Source: Bacillus sp. BHET2 (GTDB taxonomy: Bacteria > Bacillota > Bacilli > Bacillales > Bacillaceae_B). Taken from it: a stretch of 64,000 nt of DNA. Positions 24,675-38,080 of this stretch are shown here, piece by piece (position 1 is the first letter of the stretch; each line of letters starts with the position of its first letter). The stretch lies in assembly GCF_005938125.1 (NCBI RefSeq), contig NZ_VCQN01000003.1, positions 124,001 through 188,000 of the forward strand. The letters are read 5' to 3'. Under the pieces are notes generated by a model that was not told where the DNA came from, searched no databases, and saw nothing but the letters and a program-made list of their open reading frames with translations. Position numbers and translations under genes: made by a program.

Positions 24675-26396
24675 ATGAGAGCAAAAGTTGAGGAAGAACT
24701 GGCTTCACAGACGCTAACAGAATACGTCAATGGTGCTGATATGCTCATGAAAGCGTTAAAGAAGGAAAAGGTTGAGATTCTGTTTGGGTATCCTGGAGGA
24801 GCGGTCTTGCCGATTTACGATGCTCTTTACAAAGCCCCAATCAAGCACGTTCTCGCTCGTCATGAGCAGGGGGCCATTCATGCAGCTGAAGGATATGCCC
24901 GTGTATCAGGTAGACCGGGAGTTGTCATCGCCACCTCAGGGCCAGGAGCTACCAATTTGGTGACGGGGATTGCCGATGCCATGATGGATTCATTGCCTCT
25001 TGTCATATTTACTGGGCAGGTGGCGTCAGGGGTCATCGGGACCGATGCTTTCCAGGAAGCTGATGTAGTAGGCATTACGATGCCGATTACAAAGCATAAT
25101 TATCAGGTTCGGGACCTCAAAGATTTGCCAAGAATCGTGAAGGAAGCTTTTCATATCGCATCAACCGGAAGACCTGGGCCGGTCCTTGTTGATATACCGA
25201 AAGACTTGACCTTACAGCAGGCCTATCCTGTACATGATGTAGAAATGGATTTACCAGGTTACCAGCCGAATTTCCAACCAAACCCACTGCAAATAAGGAA
25301 GATGGCAGAAGCCATCAAGGTTTCGAAGCAGCCCGTCATCTTAGCAGGAGCAGGAGTCCTGCACGGAAAGGCAACTGTGGAATTGAAGAGTTTCGCAGAA
25401 CAATATGATATTCCCGTGATTCACACCTTACTCGGGTTAGGTGGATTTCCAGCAGATCACACGTTGTTCCTTGGAATGGCCGGCATGCACGGATGCTATG
25501 CAAGCAATATGGCCATCCATGAATGCGACTTGCTTATTAATATCGGCGCACGATTTGATGACCGGTTGACAGGGAATCTCTCAACCTTTGCACCAAGGGC
25601 CAAAGTGGTTCATATCGATATCGATCCAGCTGAAATTGGAAAGAACGTTTCTACGCAGATTCCAATCGTAGCCGATGCCAAACAGGCTCTCGTCAAACTT
25701 CTTCAACATGAAGTAATAAAGCCGGATCTAAGTGTCTGGCATCATCACCTTCAATCATATAAAAGGGACTATCCTTTCTGGTATAACCAGGCTCATGACG
25801 TGTTGTCTCCTCAGCGTTTGATTGAGCAAGTGTATGAAATGACGAACGGGGAAGCGGTCGTCACAACGGATGTAGGGCAGCATCAAATGTGGGCGGCACA
25901 ATACTATTCGTTTAAAAAGCCGAATAATTGGGTCACTTCAGGAGGGCTTGGCACGATGGGGTTTGGATTTCCGGCAGCAATCGGAGCTCAGTTAGCGAAC
26001 CCATCCAGTACAGTAGTTGCCTTTGTAGGAGATGGGGGATTCCAAATGACTCTCCAAGAGCTTGTTCTCCTGAAAGAGCTGAACCTGCCTGTGAAAGTGG
26101 TCCTTCTCAATAACGGAACACTTGGAATGGTGAGACAATGGCAGGAAACATTCTTTGAAAAGAGATACTCTCAATCGGTGTTCGCCATGCAGCCTGACTT
26201 TGTGAAACTGGCTGAATCTTATGGAATCAAGGGGTATCAGGTGAAAACCCAGGAGGACGTCGATTCCGTTTTAAAAGAAGCCTTAACGAGTGATGAACCG
26301 GTACTCATCGATTGCTGGGTGAATCCGAAAGAAAATGTCTACCCGATGGTGGCTCCAGGGAAGGGATTACATGAAATGTTAGGAGTGAAACCATGA
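24675..26396 (+). CDS. ilvB: Acetolactate synthase large subunit
   Basis: A 573-residue TPP enzyme. The catalytic Glu is in [15 protein letters not shown]; the FAD/TPP core has [14 protein letters not shown]; the TPP motif is [12 protein letters not shown] closing at [14 protein letters not shown]. It forms acetolactate or acetohydroxybutyrate from pyruvate (and 2-oxobutyrate). The ribosome binding site AGGGAGGAG follows the repeat pair. It is the first gene behind the T-box, and its stop overlaps the ilvH start. Confidence 0.96.
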   Translation: MRAKVEEELASQTLTEYVNGADMLMKALKKEKVEILFGYPGGAVLPIYDALYKAPIKHVLARHEQGAIHAAEGYARVSGRPGVVIATSGPGATNLVTGIADAMMDSLPLVIFTGQVASGVIGTDAFQEADVVGITMPITKHNYQVRDLKDLPRIVKEAFHIASTGRPGPVLVDIPKDLTLQQAYPVHDVEMDLPGYQPNFQPNPLQIRKMAEAIKVSKQPVILAGAGVLHGKATVELKSFAEQYDIPVIHTLLGLGGFPADHTLFLGMAGMHGCYASNMAIHECDLLINIGARFDDRLTGNLSTFAPRAKVVHIDIDPAEIGKNVSTQIPIVADAKQALVKLLQHEVIKPDLSVWHHHLQSYKRDYPFWYNQAHDVLSPQRLIEQVYEMTNGEAVVTTDVGQHQMWAAQYYSFKKPNNWVTSGGLGTMGFGFPAAIGAQLANPSSTVVAFVGDGGFQMTLQELVLLKELNLPVKVVLLNNGTLGMVRQWQETFFEKRYSQSVFAMQPDFVKLAESYGIKGYQVKTQEDVDSVLKEALTSDEPVLIDCWVNPKENVYPMVAPGKGLHEMLGVKP

Positions 26397-26917
26397 GGAA
26401 ACGGATTGTAACGGCCCTTGTTCATAACCGGAGCGGTGTCCTGAACCGGGTGACCGGATTGTTTACAAAACGCCAGTTCAACATTGAAAGTATTTCGGTC
26501 GGTTATACGGAAGTAGAAGGGATTTCTAGAATGACCTTTGTCGTCAACGTAGAAGATGATCGGAAAATTGAACAGCTTCTAAAACAGCTGCATAAACAAA
26601 TTGATGTTCTGAAGGTATCTGATATCACCGATCAAGGGGTGGTCGCCAGGGAACTTGCACTCATCAAGGTGTTGAGTACTGGGCAGACTCGTTCCGAAAT
26701 CAACGGCATCGTAGAACCGTTCAGAGCCGCCATCATTGATGTGGCAAGAGACAGCGTCACAGTTCAAGTAACCGGCGAAATATCCAAGATAGAAGCCATC
26801 ATTGATCTATTAAGACCATACGGGATCAAAGAAATTGCACGAACAGGCATTACTGCATTTGCGAGAGGAAATGGTAAATCAGTCACGGATCTGAAACAGT
26901 ATTCAATTGTCAATTAG
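26393..26917 (+). CDS. ilvH: Acetolactate synthase small (regulatory) subunit
   Basis: A 174-residue regulatory subunit with an N-terminal ACT domain ([27 protein letters not shown]) and the C-terminal AHAS small-subunit domain ([20 protein letters not shown]). It binds valine and confers feedback inhibition on IlvB. The start overlaps the ilvB stop as ATGA, ensuring balanced translation. Confidence 0.95.
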   Translation: MRKRIVTALVHNRSGVLNRVTGLFTKRQFNIESISVGYTEVEGISRMTFVVNVEDDRKIEQLLKQLHKQIDVLKVSDITDQGVVARELALIKVLSTGQTRSEINGIVEPFRAAIIDVARDSVTVQVTGEISKIEAIIDLLRPYGIKEIARTGITAFARGNGKSVTDLKQYSIVN

Positions 26918-29543
<2,626 letters not shown>

Positions 29544-29603
29544 AAGAAAAGGGCTTTAGTTTCCAAAGCTCTTCCTAAAAACCAAAAACAGGAGGTAATT
29601 CTA

Positions 29604-30716
29604 ATGAAGAAAAAAATCGCTGTACTACCGGGAGACGGTATCGGTCAAGAGATTATGGACGGGGCATTAGAAGTACTGAAGGCTGTAGGTGACTGGTTCG
29701 GTCATGAATTCGAAGTCGAGAAAGGGTACATCGGCGGGGCTGCCATCGATCGAACCGGTGTACCATTACCTCCTGAAACGATCAAGCTGTGTAAAGAAAG
29801 TGACGCTGTTCTATTAGGAGCTGTAGGAGGACCGAAATGGGAGCACCTTCCGAAAGAGCTGCGTCCTGAAAAAGGACTCCTAGCTATTCGCAAAGAGTTT
29901 GAACTGTTCGGGAACCTTCGTCCAGTCAAAGCATTTGAAAGCTTGTTGGCGGCATCCCCCCTGAAACGGGAGATCGTGGAAGAAGTGGACTTAGTGATTG
30001 TCCGTGAACTGACAGGAGGATTGTACTTCGGTCAGCCATCCGGTCGCCAAGGAAAACGAAATGAAGTGGCGGTCGACACCCTTGTCTATGAAAAAAGCGA
30101 AATCGAACGAATCGTCCACAAAGCGTTTAAGCTGGCTCAAAAACGGAAGAAAAAAGTAACGTCAGTCGACAAGGCGAATGTGTTGGAAACCAGTCGAATG
30201 TGGAGGGAAGTCGTGAATGAAGTGGCAACAGAATATCAGGATGTGAAAGTAGAGCACATGCTGGTCGATGTCGCAGCGATGAAATTGATGTATCAACCGA
30301 AGCAATTCGACGTGTTAGTAACTGAAAATATGTTCGGGGATATCCTGAGTGACGAAGCCTCCATGATCACAGGTTCTCTGGGAATGCTGCCTTCAGCAAG
30401 TTTACGAGGAGATTCCTTTGGCCTCTATGAACCGGTGCACGGCTCCGCACCCGATATCGCCGGAAAAGGAAAAGCCAATCCACTGGCTATGATTCTATCG
30501 GTTGCCATGATGCTTCGTCATTCCTTCGGTTTAAAAGAAGAGGCGGAAATGATTGAAATGGCTGTTCAGGAAGTACTGAATGCAGGTTATCGCACAGGAG
30601 ATCTTTGGACGATGGGACGTGGAACCGTAGTTGGGACTGGTGCAATGAGCCAGCTAGTCGTTGAACGTTTGGAAGCAGATCATGCGCTGTCTTCTATCTT
30701 GGCCGCCTACTTGTAG
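29604..30716 (+). CDS. leuB: 3-isopropylmalate dehydrogenase
   Basis: A 370-residue decarboxylating dehydrogenase: VLPGDGIGQEIM, LLGAVGGPKW, VRELTGGLYFGQPSGR, and the metal-binding NMFGDILSDEASMITGSLG. The adenine loop EPVHGSAPDIAGKGKANP is NAD-type. AGGAGG lies 7 bp upstream of the start. A weak hairpin in the 60-bp gap after leuA lacks a T-run, so cotranscription is likely. Confidence 0.95.
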   Translation: MKKKIAVLPGDGIGQEIMDGALEVLKAVGDWFGHEFEVEKGYIGGAAIDRTGVPLPPETIKLCKESDAVLLGAVGGPKWEHLPKELRPEKGLLAIRKEFELFGNLRPVKAFESLLAASPLKREIVEEVDLVIVRELTGGLYFGQPSGRQGKRNEVAVDTLVYEKSEIERIVHKAFKLAQKRKKKVTSVDKANVLETSRMWREVVNEVATEYQDVKVEHMLVDVAAMKLMYQPKQFDVLVTENMFGDILSDEASMITGSLGMLPSASLRGDSFGLYEPVHGSAPDIAGKGKANPLAMILSVAMMLRHSFGLKEEAEMIEMAVQEVLNAGYRTGDLWTMGRGTVVGTGAMSQLVVERLEADHALSSILAAYL

Positions 30717-30814
30717 GAGCGAATTTGCCGGTTTTGTGATTCAACCACTACTCGCAGAGCACTATTTGTACCTTTTTACTTAAATAAAAATCTTACCATA
30801 CCAGGAGGGAGTCC

Positions 30815-32230
30815 ATGGCAGGGAAAAATATCATCGAAAAGATATGGGAAAAACATATTGTGCACAGAGAAAAAGGAAAGCCGGATTTATTATATATTGA
30901 CCTTCACCTTGTACATGAAGTCACCTCTCCCCAAGCATTTGAAGGGCTGCGTATAAAAAATCGTAAGGTGCGGAGACCAGACTTAACCTACGCCACCATG
31001 GATCATAACGTTCCGACGAGAGAACGTCATATCATCAGGGATGAAATTGCCAAATTGCAAATGGACACCTTGAAGAAAAATTGCGCGGAATTCGGAGTCA
31101 CCCTTGCCGATATCCACCATCCGGATCAGGGAATCGTCCACGTTATCGGCCCTGAACTGGGCCTGACCCAACCGGGGAAAACGATTGTATGCGGAGACAG
31201 CCATACTTCAACCCATGGAGCATTCGGAGCACTTGCCTTCGGGATCGGGACGAGTGAAGTGGAGCATGTACTGGCTACGCAAACCCTTTGGCAATCGCAA
31301 CCAAAAACGCTTCAAGTAGAAGTATCAGGGGAACTGGGATTTGGTGTCACGGCTAAAGACGTGATTCTTAACATCATTTCGACCTATGGAGTAGGATTTG
31401 GGACCGGGTATGTCATCGAATTTACCGGAGACGTGATCCGCAATCTATCCATGGAGGAAAGAATGACCGTTTGCAATATGAGTATTGAAGCTGGCGCGAA
31501 GGCAGGGCTAATCTGTCCTGACGAGACGACCTTTGACTATTTAAAAGGAAGGCAGTATCTCCCTAAGAATAAATCGTTCCAACAATGCAAAGATGAATGG
31601 CAATCTTTGAAGAGCGATTCTGGCGCTACCTATGATCACAAAATTGAGGTAAATGGTAAAGAAATCGAGCCTCATGTGACTTGGGGAACCAACCCGGGGA
31701 TGGGGGCAGGGATTTCAAGGTCCGTCCCTCATCCGGAAGAGTATACCGATCCTTCTGATAGAGAAGGGGTTGAAAGGGCTCTTCATTATATGGGGCTCGA
31801 GGCCGGTATGAGGATTGAAGACATCGCGGTTGATTATGTGTTCATCGGTTCTTGTACAAATTCAAGATTGAGTGATCTGAGAGTGGCGGCTGAGGTGGTG
31901 AAGGGTCAATCGGTCAAGGAGGGCGTCAACGCATTGGTTGTACCAGGCTCTTATAAAGTGAAGAAAGAAGCCGAAAAGGAAGGCCTGGATATCATCTTTA
32001 AAGAAGCCGGATTTCAGTGGAGAGAAGCAGGGTGCAGCATGTGCCTGGCTATGAACGATGATATTGTTCCTCCGGGTAAACGTTGTGCATCGACGTCCAA
32101 CCGGAACTTTGAAGGACGGCAAGGAAACGGATCAAGAACCCATCTACTCAGCCCATCTATGGCGGCGGCAGCTGCCGTGACCGGGAAACTGACTGATGTA
32201 CGAAAGCTTGAGAAAATACCGAGCTCATAG
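30815..32230 (+). CDS. leuC: 3-isopropylmalate dehydratase large subunit
   Basis: A 471-residue aconitase-family subunit. Its [4Fe-4S] ligands are in [12 protein letters not shown] and [10 protein letters not shown], with [14 protein letters not shown] for substrate binding. AGGAGGGAG precedes the start. Within the gene GGTCCGTCCCTC (31719-31730) encodes part of RSVPHPEE, one of four genes in the window that contain this 12-mer. It pairs with LeuD to isomerise 2-isopropylmalate. Confidence 0.95.
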   Translation: MAGKNIIEKIWEKHIVHREKGKPDLLYIDLHLVHEVTSPQAFEGLRIKNRKVRRPDLTYATMDHNVPTRERHIIRDEIAKLQMDTLKKNCAEFGVTLADIHHPDQGIVHVIGPELGLTQPGKTIVCGDSHTSTHGAFGALAFGIGTSEVEHVLATQTLWQSQPKTLQVEVSGELGFGVTAKDVILNIISTYGVGFGTGYVIEFTGDVIRNLSMEERMTVCNMSIEAGAKAGLICPDETTFDYLKGRQYLPKNKSFQQCKDEWQSLKSDSGATYDHKIEVNGKEIEPHVTWGTNPGMGAGISRSVPHPEEYTDPSDREGVERALHYMGLEAGMRIEDIAVDYVFIGSCTNSRLSDLRVAAEVVKGQSVKEGVNALVVPGSYKVKKEAEKEGLDIIFKEAGFQWREAGCSMCLAMNDDIVPPGKRCASTSNRNFEGRQGNGSRTHLLSPSMAAAAAVTGKLTDVRKLEKIPSS

Positions 32231-32241
32231 GAGGTGAAGAG

Positions 32242-32847
32242 GTGGCAATCAATCATGTGGAAGGGAAAGTATTTCCTCTCAGAAGAGACAATGTGGATAC
32301 TGATCAAATCATTCCGAAGCAATTTTTAAAAAGGATCGAGCGCCAAGGCTTCGGTCAGTACTTGTTTTATCATTGGCGTTTTGAAGACGACGGGCAATCC
32401 TTACGAAACGACTTTTTACTAGACACGCCTCAATACCAGGATGCCGAGGTTCTCCTTGGCGGCAAGAATTTTGGCTGTGGATCTTCAAGAGAACACGCGC
32501 CGTGGGCCCTTCAGGACTTCGGATTTAAGATAATCATAGCGAAAAGCTTCGCAGATATTTTTTATAACAATTGTTTGAAAAATGGGATCCTGCCCATTCA
32601 GCTTGATGAAACCACAGTGGATGCCCTATTGAAAAATGAGAGTCAAGTAGATTTATATAAAATTGAAGTGTCCCTTCTTCATCAGACAATTTGTGATTCG
32701 GAGGGGCAACGCGTCTCCTTTGACATTGATCCTTATTGGAAGACAATGCTATTAAAAGGATTGGATGAGATCGACTTAACGTTGAATTACGAAAAGAATA
32801 TTGAAGAATACGAAAAAAATGATGAGGTGAGTGACTTGGGAATTTAA
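32242..32847 (+). CDS. leuD: 3-isopropylmalate dehydratase small subunit
   Basis: A 201-residue swivel domain with DNVDTDQIIPKQFLKRI and the signature GKNFGCGSSREHAPWAL. GTG start after AGGAGGTGAAGAG. The stop overlaps the ilvA start (TAATG). It completes the LeuCD heterodimer. Confidence 0.95.
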   Translation: MAINHVEGKVFPLRRDNVDTDQIIPKQFLKRIERQGFGQYLFYHWRFEDDGQSLRNDFLLDTPQYQDAEVLLGGKNFGCGSSREHAPWALQDFGFKIIIAKSFADIFYNNCLKNGILPIQLDETTVDALLKNESQVDLYKIEVSLLHQTICDSEGQRVSFDIDPYWKTMLLKGLDEIDLTLNYEKNIEEYEKNDEVSDLGI

Positions 32848-33830
32848 TGGATAACACTGAAGTTGTAGAAGCCATGGAAAGAATCAGTCATCAGGTGCAC
32901 CGGACACCGTTAAAGCAATCATCGACGCTGAATACATTCACTGGTGGAGAGGTCTATTTGAAAATGGAAAACCTGCAGCGAACAGGCTCCTTCAAAGTGA
33001 GAGGTGCAATGAATAAAATCATGTCATTGTCGGATGAAGAAGCAAGGATGGGCATCATCGCTGCATCTGCAGGCAATCATGCCCAAGGGGTGGCGCTCGC
33101 TGCTTCTAAGCGCGGCATTCCGTCCAAAATCTTCATGCCAAAAAGAACGCCTTCTACGAAAGTTGCCGCAACGAAACATTACGGAGCTGAAATCGTTTTG
33201 ACAGGAGACACCTATCAAGAAGCCTACGGAGCAGCGCTTGAAGAGAAAATCAAAAAAGGTTCGACGTATGTTCATGCATTTGATGATTACAAAGTGATGG
33301 CTGGACAAGGGACAGTCGCACTTGAAATGCTTCAACAACTCAGTGATTTAGACATGATCCTCGTTCCTGTCGGTGGAGGAGGCTTGCTTGCAGGGATGGC
33401 ACTTGCTGTAAAGGCTTTTAACCCCAGAGTACAAATCGTCGGGGTGCAGGCTCTGGGAGCACCGGCAACGTATAACTTTTTCACTGGCAGAAATAAAGGG
33501 TCCCTCGAGCATGTTCACACCATTGCTGACGGCATCCTGGTGAAGAAGCCCGGAGAACTCACATTTCCGATTATCCGGAAATATGTGGATGACATGGTCA
33601 CAGTCACGGATGAAGAAATTTCCTATAGCATCATGTTTATGCTCCAACGGGAGAAAACTCTCGTTGAAGGAGCGGGAGCCGCATCTCTAGCTGCAGCCAT
33701 GTGCCAAAAAGTAAAGGTACAGGGAAAGAAAGTCGGCTGCGTCATCAGTGGCGGAAATGCCGACCCAAGCAAAATACCTGTGTATCGTGACTTATCTAAG
33801 ATGGCAAGACAGCTGCACCATATTGTGTGA
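32847..33830 (+). CDS. ilvA: Threonine dehydratase, short form without regulatory domain
   Basis: A 327-residue PLP enzyme: PLP Lys50 in [20 protein letters not shown], phosphate loop [11 protein letters not shown] and C-terminal [13 protein letters not shown]. Length matches the catabolic TdcB type; the ACT-like regulatory domain of biosynthetic IlvA (about 420 residues in B. subtilis) is missing. As the last gene of the ilv-leu operon it should supply 2-oxobutyrate for isoleucine, but feedback inhibition by isoleucine through the usual domain would be absent. The start overlaps the leuD stop. Confidence 0.9.
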   Translation: MDNTEVVEAMERISHQVHRTPLKQSSTLNTFTGGEVYLKMENLQRTGSFKVRGAMNKIMSLSDEEARMGIIAASAGNHAQGVALAASKRGIPSKIFMPKRTPSTKVAATKHYGAEIVLTGDTYQEAYGAALEEKIKKGSTYVHAFDDYKVMAGQGTVALEMLQQLSDLDMILVPVGGGGLLAGMALAVKAFNPRVQIVGVQALGAPATYNFFTGRNKGSLEHVHTIADGILVKKPGELTFPIIRKYVDDMVTVTDEEISYSIMFMLQREKTLVEGAGAASLAAAMCQKVKVQGKKVGCVISGGNADPSKIPVYRDLSKMARQLHHIV

Positions 33831-33832
33831 AA

Positions 33833-33880
33833 GTAGGGCGGCTCTCGACTATGTGTGTAGTCGGGGGCGGTCCTCTGTTT
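33833..33880 (+). terminator. Probable terminator of the ilv-leu operon
   Basis: CTCGACTA pairs with TAGTCGGGG within a longer imperfect stem (GGGCGG...), followed by CTGTTTTTAT. The T-run is short. Confidence 0.6.
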
Positions 33881-33935
33881 TTATCAGGTGTATTTTGCTT
33901 TGTTTTGTTCACGATTTGGCACGATGAATGATGAA

Positions 33936-34061
33936 AGTGGCCCAATTAAAGGGAAAAGTGGCCCGATAAATGGTGGAAGTGGCCCAATTAATTGTAAAAG
34001 TGGCCCAATTAACGGGGGAGGTTACACAATTAAGTGTGAAAGTTACTCATGCATGAGTAAC
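33936..34061. repeat. 21-bp-period repeat array 2 (between ilvA and hom)
   Basis: Units start at 33936, 33957, 33978, 33999, 34020 and 34041, all 21 bp apart. The first four carry AGTGGCCC(A/G)AT; the last two carry GTTACACAATT and GTTACTCATG. The order, GGCCC units followed by GTTAC-type units, and the leading TTCACGATTTGGC repeat the pattern of array 1 at 10587. An open frame of SGPIxxx heptads crosses it but lacks a convincing ribosome binding site. Confidence 0.85.
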
Positions 34062-34169
34062 AATCACGTTAAAAGAGTATACCGAACGAGATACAAGTAG
34101 AATCACCAAAAAAAGTAAATCTCATCATCTATTAATAATGAAAGCTCTTACATTCTGAAAATACACAAA

Positions 34170-34204
34170 TACCTATTGTAATAGGTAATTTTTTCAACTA
34201 TAAT
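34170..34204 (+). promoter_or_regulatory. hom promoter with an overlapping 18-bp palindrome
   Basis: TTGTAA (34176-34181), a 17-bp spacer and TATAAT (34199-34204) form the promoter. TACCTATT-GT-AATAGGTA (34170-34187) is a perfect palindrome covering the -35, placed to block polymerase, so it is a good repressor-operator candidate for threonine or methionine family control. A weak CodY-like match (11 of 15) lies at 34149-34163. Confidence 0.7.
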
Positions 34205-34261
34205 GTCCACTATAGAAGAACAAATGTACACTCGAAATAAACAAATGGAGGTTTTCGGCAT

Positions 34262-35560
34262 ATGGAATCAATTTCAATCGGACTGTTAGGACTTGGAACG
34301 GTGGGGGCTGGAGTGGTGAAGATTGTAGAAAATCATCAGGATAAACTGTCACATCAAATCGGCTGTCCCGTGACAGTGAAAAAAGCTCTCGTTCAGGATT
34401 TAGAGAAAGATAGAGGAATGGATATTGAACAAGGCATATTGACCTTGAATCCTGAGGAAGTCCTGTTTGATCCTGAAATTGATATTGTGGTCGAGGTGAT
34501 GGGGGGAATCGATGCGACGAAGGAACATCTCCTCCATGCATTAAACCAGAAGAAGCATGTCGTAACGGCAAATAAGGATCTGATGGCACTCCATGGACCG
34601 GAACTATTAAGAGCCGCTTCAGAAAACGGTTGTGATTTATTCTACGAAGCGAGCGTGGCCGGAGGCATCCCGATATTAAGAAGTTTAGTAGATGGTCTTG
34701 CTTCAGACCGCATCACGAAAATGATGGGAATCGTCAACGGAACGACGAACTTCATATTGACCAAGATGACGAAAGAGGGACGGACCTTCGATGATGTCTT
34801 GAAGGAAGCCCAGGAGCTCGGATATGCTGAAGCGGATCCGACGGCCGATGTCGGCGGCTTGGATGCTGCAAGGAAGATGGCCATTCTATCTACGCTAGGG
34901 TTTTCCATGAACGTCCATTTAGACGATGTGAAAGTGAAGGGCATCACAGAAGTAACAGGTGAGGATATCCAATATGCTGAGCAATTTGGTTACACTATGA
35001 AGCTCATCGGCTATGCTCACCGTGAAGGGGAAAAGGTTGAGGTAAGCGTAGAGCCGACCCTCCTGCAAAATGAGCACCCGCTCGCTTCTGTTCACGACGA
35101 ATACAATGCGGTGTACGTTTACGGTGAAGCGGTTGGCGAAACGATGTTTTATGGACCGGGTGCAGGGAGTCTCCCTACGGCGACAGCTGTCGTATCGGAT
35201 ATGGTGGGAATCATGAAGAATATGAGGTTGGGTGTCACTGGAAAGAGTGCAGTGAACCCGCAATTCCCGAAAAAGTTGAAGGAACGGAATGAAATCCACT
35301 CAAAATATTTTTTGCGTCTGCACGTTCAGGATGAAGTTGGCGTTTTAGCCAAGCTGACATCCATTTTCTCGAATCATGGAGTTAGTTTCGAGAAAATTCT
35401 TCAGAACCCTTTAGACAGTGATGAGTTTGCTGAAATTGTCGTTGTCACTCATAAAGCATCTCTGGATCATTATGAGGATATTTTGATGGAACTGAAGGAT
35501 TATGAAGCCATTCATTCGATTGAGAGCTCATACCGTGTAGAAGGGGGAGAAAAAGGATGA
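34262..35560 (+). CDS. hom: Homoserine dehydrogenase
   Basis: A 432-residue enzyme: N-terminal Rossmann [13 protein letters not shown], catalytic region [13 protein letters not shown] and [16 protein letters not shown], then an ACT domain at ~350-430 ([17 protein letters not shown]) for threonine sensing. AATGGAGG precedes the ATG. It reduces aspartate semialdehyde to homoserine. The stop overlaps thrC (ATGA). GAGGGACGGACC at 34775-34786 lies inside the gene. Confidence 0.95.
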   Translation: MESISIGLLGLGTVGAGVVKIVENHQDKLSHQIGCPVTVKKALVQDLEKDRGMDIEQGILTLNPEEVLFDPEIDIVVEVMGGIDATKEHLLHALNQKKHVVTANKDLMALHGPELLRAASENGCDLFYEASVAGGIPILRSLVDGLASDRITKMMGIVNGTTNFILTKMTKEGRTFDDVLKEAQELGYAEADPTADVGGLDAARKMAILSTLGFSMNVHLDDVKVKGITEVTGEDIQYAEQFGYTMKLIGYAHREGEKVEVSVEPTLLQNEHPLASVHDEYNAVYVYGEAVGETMFYGPGAGSLPTATAVVSDMVGIMKNMRLGVTGKSAVNPQFPKKLKERNEIHSKYFLRLHVQDEVGVLAKLTSIFSNHGVSFEKILQNPLDSDEFAEIVVVTHKASLDHYEDILMELKDYEAIHSIESSYRVEGGEKG

Positions 35561-36618
35561 GGTGGAAAGGATTGTTGGAACAATTCGGAGAGTATCTTCC
35601 ATTAAATGCAGATACTCCTCTTTTAAGCTTAAATGAGGGAAACACCCCTTTAATTGAGTTGAAGAAGCTATCCGAAGAATGGGGCATCGATCTTTATGCA
35701 AAGGTAGAAGGGGCTAACCCAACAGGATCCTTTAAGGATCGGGGGATGGTCCTTGCTGTAGCCAAAGCATTGGAATCCGGCAGCCAGACAGTCATTTGCG
35801 CTTCGACCGGCAATACATCTGCTTCTGCAGCAGCCTATGCAGCAAGAGCGGGAATCAAATGCATCGTGGTCATACCCGAGGGGAAAATCGCTCAAGGGAA
35901 ACTGGCTCAGGCCGTCATGTACGGCGCCGAGATCATTTCCATCGAAGGCAATTTTGATGAAGCCCTCGAGATTGTACGTGAGTTAAGCAAGACTGAATCG
36001 GTCACTCTTGTGAATTCTGTGAATCCTTATCGTTTGGAAGGTCAGAAAACGGCAGCTTTCGAAGTCATTGAAGGGCTCGGGGACGCTCCCGATGTGTTAG
36101 CCATCCCTGTTGGAAATGCCGGGAATATTTCTGCTTACTGGAAAGGGTTTAAAGAGTATCACGATCGCAATGCTTCAACACTTCCCCGAATGTTTGGCTT
36201 TGAGGCTTCTGGAGCAGCGGCACTGGTTCATGACCGTATATTCCCCGAGCCTGAAACCATTGCCACTGCGATTCGCATCGGTAACCCAGCGAGCTGGATG
36301 TTGGCTGTTGACGCGTTAAAGGAATCAAATGGGCATATTGATGAAGTGACAGATGAAGAAATCCTGGAAGCCTATCAACTTATGGCAAGTAAGGAAGGAA
36401 TCTTTGCTGAACCGGCTTCTTGTGCTTCCATTGCAGGTATAAAGAAGTCATTGGAGAAAGGACTTCTCGAAAAGGGAGCGAAAGTAGTGGCTGTACTGAC
36501 GGGGAACGGGTTGAAAGATCCTGAGATGGCCATGGAATGCAGCCCAGTCACACCTGTGAAGTTACCTAATAATCGTGAATTGGTGAAGGATTATATTAAG
36601 GGGACGATTGGCGTATGA
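35557..36618 (+). CDS. thrC: Threonine synthase
   Basis: A 353-residue PLP lyase: PLP Lys60 in [25 protein letters not shown] and the PLP-phosphate loop [16 protein letters not shown]. It converts O-phosphohomoserine to threonine. It is coupled at both ends by ATGA overlaps with hom and thrB, so the three are one transcript. Confidence 0.95.
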   Translation: MRWKGLLEQFGEYLPLNADTPLLSLNEGNTPLIELKKLSEEWGIDLYAKVEGANPTGSFKDRGMVLAVAKALESGSQTVICASTGNTSASAAAYAARAGIKCIVVIPEGKIAQGKLAQAVMYGAEIISIEGNFDEALEIVRELSKTESVTLVNSVNPYRLEGQKTAAFEVIEGLGDAPDVLAIPVGNAGNISAYWKGFKEYHDRNASTLPRMFGFEASGAAALVHDRIFPEPETIATAIRIGNPASWMLAVDALKESNGHIDEVTDEEILEAYQLMASKEGIFAEPASCASIAGIKKSLEKGLLEKGAKVVAVLTGNGLKDPEMAMECSPVTPVKLPNNRELVKDYIKGTIGV

Positions 36619-37550
36619 AAAGCCGGGAACCACGCTCCTTTAAAATCATCGTCCCGGGAAGTACGGCTAATTTAGGTGCTGGGTTCGATTCATTAGGCCT
36701 TGCGTTAAATGTGTATTTGACCGTTGAAGTACATGAAGCAGGAGAATGGAAAGTGATCCCTCTTTCGTCAGACCTTAAGATTTTCCCATCGGATGAGACC
36801 CATTTTATTATCGAAGTCGTAAAAGAGGTGGCGGAGGAATATGGTCGGAAGCCTACTCCGTGCCACCTCTATGTGTCGAGTGATATCCCTTTAACGAGAG
36901 GGCTTGGATCCAGTGCGGCAGCGGTTGTGGCAGGGGTCGAGTTAGCGAATGTATTATGTGGTCTTAACCTGTCACAAGAAAAGAAGCTTGCCCATGCAAA
37001 TCGCTTTGAAGGTCACCCGGATAATGTAGGGGCGTCCCTCTATGGTGGGTTTGTGGTCACTTGTCAGCATGAAAAGGGTGTCAGCTTAGTCTCGGTGTCG
37101 GATTTGCCTGTAGATGTCGTATGTGTCATCCCGAAAGCGGAACTGAAAACATCGGATTCAAGAAATGTTCTTCCATCACGTCTTTCATTCGACGAATCTG
37201 TGGAGGCTGGAACGATTTCAAATGTACTAGTGGCGGCATTTCTAACCGGAGACTGGGAAACGGTAGGGAAGATGATGAAGCGTGATCGATATCATCAGCC
37301 TTACAGGAGGAAGCTGATTCCACATTATGATGCAGTAGAAGAGGTGGCAAATCGATTCGGTGCATTCGGAGTTGCGTTAAGCGGTGCAGGTCCGACGATT
37401 GCCTGCTTTGTGGAACGGGAAGCAAGTGAGTGGCTGTTCCGTCAACTCGAGCAATCCTTCCCGAGTATGGACGTTCGTAAACTATCCATCTCCCAAACTG
37501 GAAGCAGCATCACTATCGAACACACTAAGGTCCGTCCCTCATCGCTTTGA
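36615..37550 (+). CDS. thrB: Homoserine kinase
   Basis: A 311-residue GHMP kinase: [18 protein letters not shown], the ATP loop [15 protein letters not shown] and [14 protein letters not shown]. It phosphorylates homoserine for ThrC. The last codons (VRPSSL, stop at 37550) are formed by a GGTCCGTCCCTC motif that also makes the left arm of the terminator, so the C-terminus seems shaped by that repeat. Confidence 0.94.
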   Translation: MKSREPRSFKIIVPGSTANLGAGFDSLGLALNVYLTVEVHEAGEWKVIPLSSDLKIFPSDETHFIIEVVKEVAEEYGRKPTPCHLYVSSDIPLTRGLGSSAAAVVAGVELANVLCGLNLSQEKKLAHANRFEGHPDNVGASLYGGFVVTCQHEKGVSLVSVSDLPVDVVCVIPKAELKTSDSRNVLPSRLSFDESVEAGTISNVLVAAFLTGDWETVGKMMKRDRYHQPYRRKLIPHYDAVEEVANRFGAFGVALSGAGPTIACFVEREASEWLFRQLEQSFPSMDVRKLSISQTGSSITIEHTKVRPSSL

Positions 37551-37572
37551 TGCGAGTTAAGGGACGGACCCT
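37529..37572 (+). terminator. Terminator-like hairpin built from GGTCCGTCCCTC, overlapping the thrB stop
   Basis: GGTCCGTCCCT (37529-37539) pairs with AGGGACGGACC (37560-37570). The stop codon lies in the loop. No T-run follows on the + strand, so its efficiency is uncertain. Confidence 0.6.
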
Positions 37573-37623
37573 TGGTGTGTTCGTATAAGTCAGCTCCTGC
37601 GGGTCGTGAAGGAGGAGGGTAAG

Positions 37624-37929
37624 TTAATGGTCCCTGGTGATCATAAAACAATTTTCTTTTTCATTGATGTGTAAGTAGTAGGGAGATTGATGGGTTATAC
37701 CCATTTCTTCACGGAGTTCCTTTGGGATGTGAACAGTTCCTTTTTCTGAGATGTAGCGCTTGTTGTGCGTGGATTCTTTTACCGCATGCTTAATATATAG
37801 GCAATTGTTTTGATAGAAAAGTTCTGCGAGTCTTCCCGGCAATAGTCCAAACTGCTGCCGCCATTTATGTGGAAGGGTGATCGTGCCACTCTTACTGAAT
37901 GTTTTGCTTCCGTACACCATGCTCAACAT
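37624..37929 (-). CDS. AbrB/SpoVT-like swapped-hairpin protein
   Basis: About 101 residues with two AbrB-like beta-hairpin segments: YGSKTFSKSGTITLPHKWRQ and KRYISEKGTVHIPKELREEM. This is a tandem duplication within one chain, rather than the single N-terminal domain of AbrB. Start ATG 37929 follows AGGTGATG; the open frame extends further but without a site. It could be a transition-state DNA-binding regulator; the target is unknown. It is convergent with thrB. Confidence 0.65.
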   Translation of the reverse strand: MLSMVYGSKTFSKSGTITLPHKWRQQFGLLPGRLAELFYQNNCLYIKHAVKESTHNKRYISEKGTVHIPKELREEMGITHQSPYYLHINEKENCFMITRDH

Positions 37930-38080
37930 ATCATCACCTGCTTTCACTATCTTTGCTACTCTTTTACCTATTAAATAAAAAATAAACACAAATTTGAATA
38001 AATAGGAAGAAGGTTGGAGGAGAAGTTTAGTAAAATAATGTGAGAGGAAAAAAACATATAAGCATTATTTGGAGGTGTGA

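Noticed and set aside
33888-34100. 70-residue open frame with SGPIxxx heptads
   Set aside because: It is the in-frame reading of a 21-bp DNA repeat, with no good ribosome binding site; treated as a repeat.
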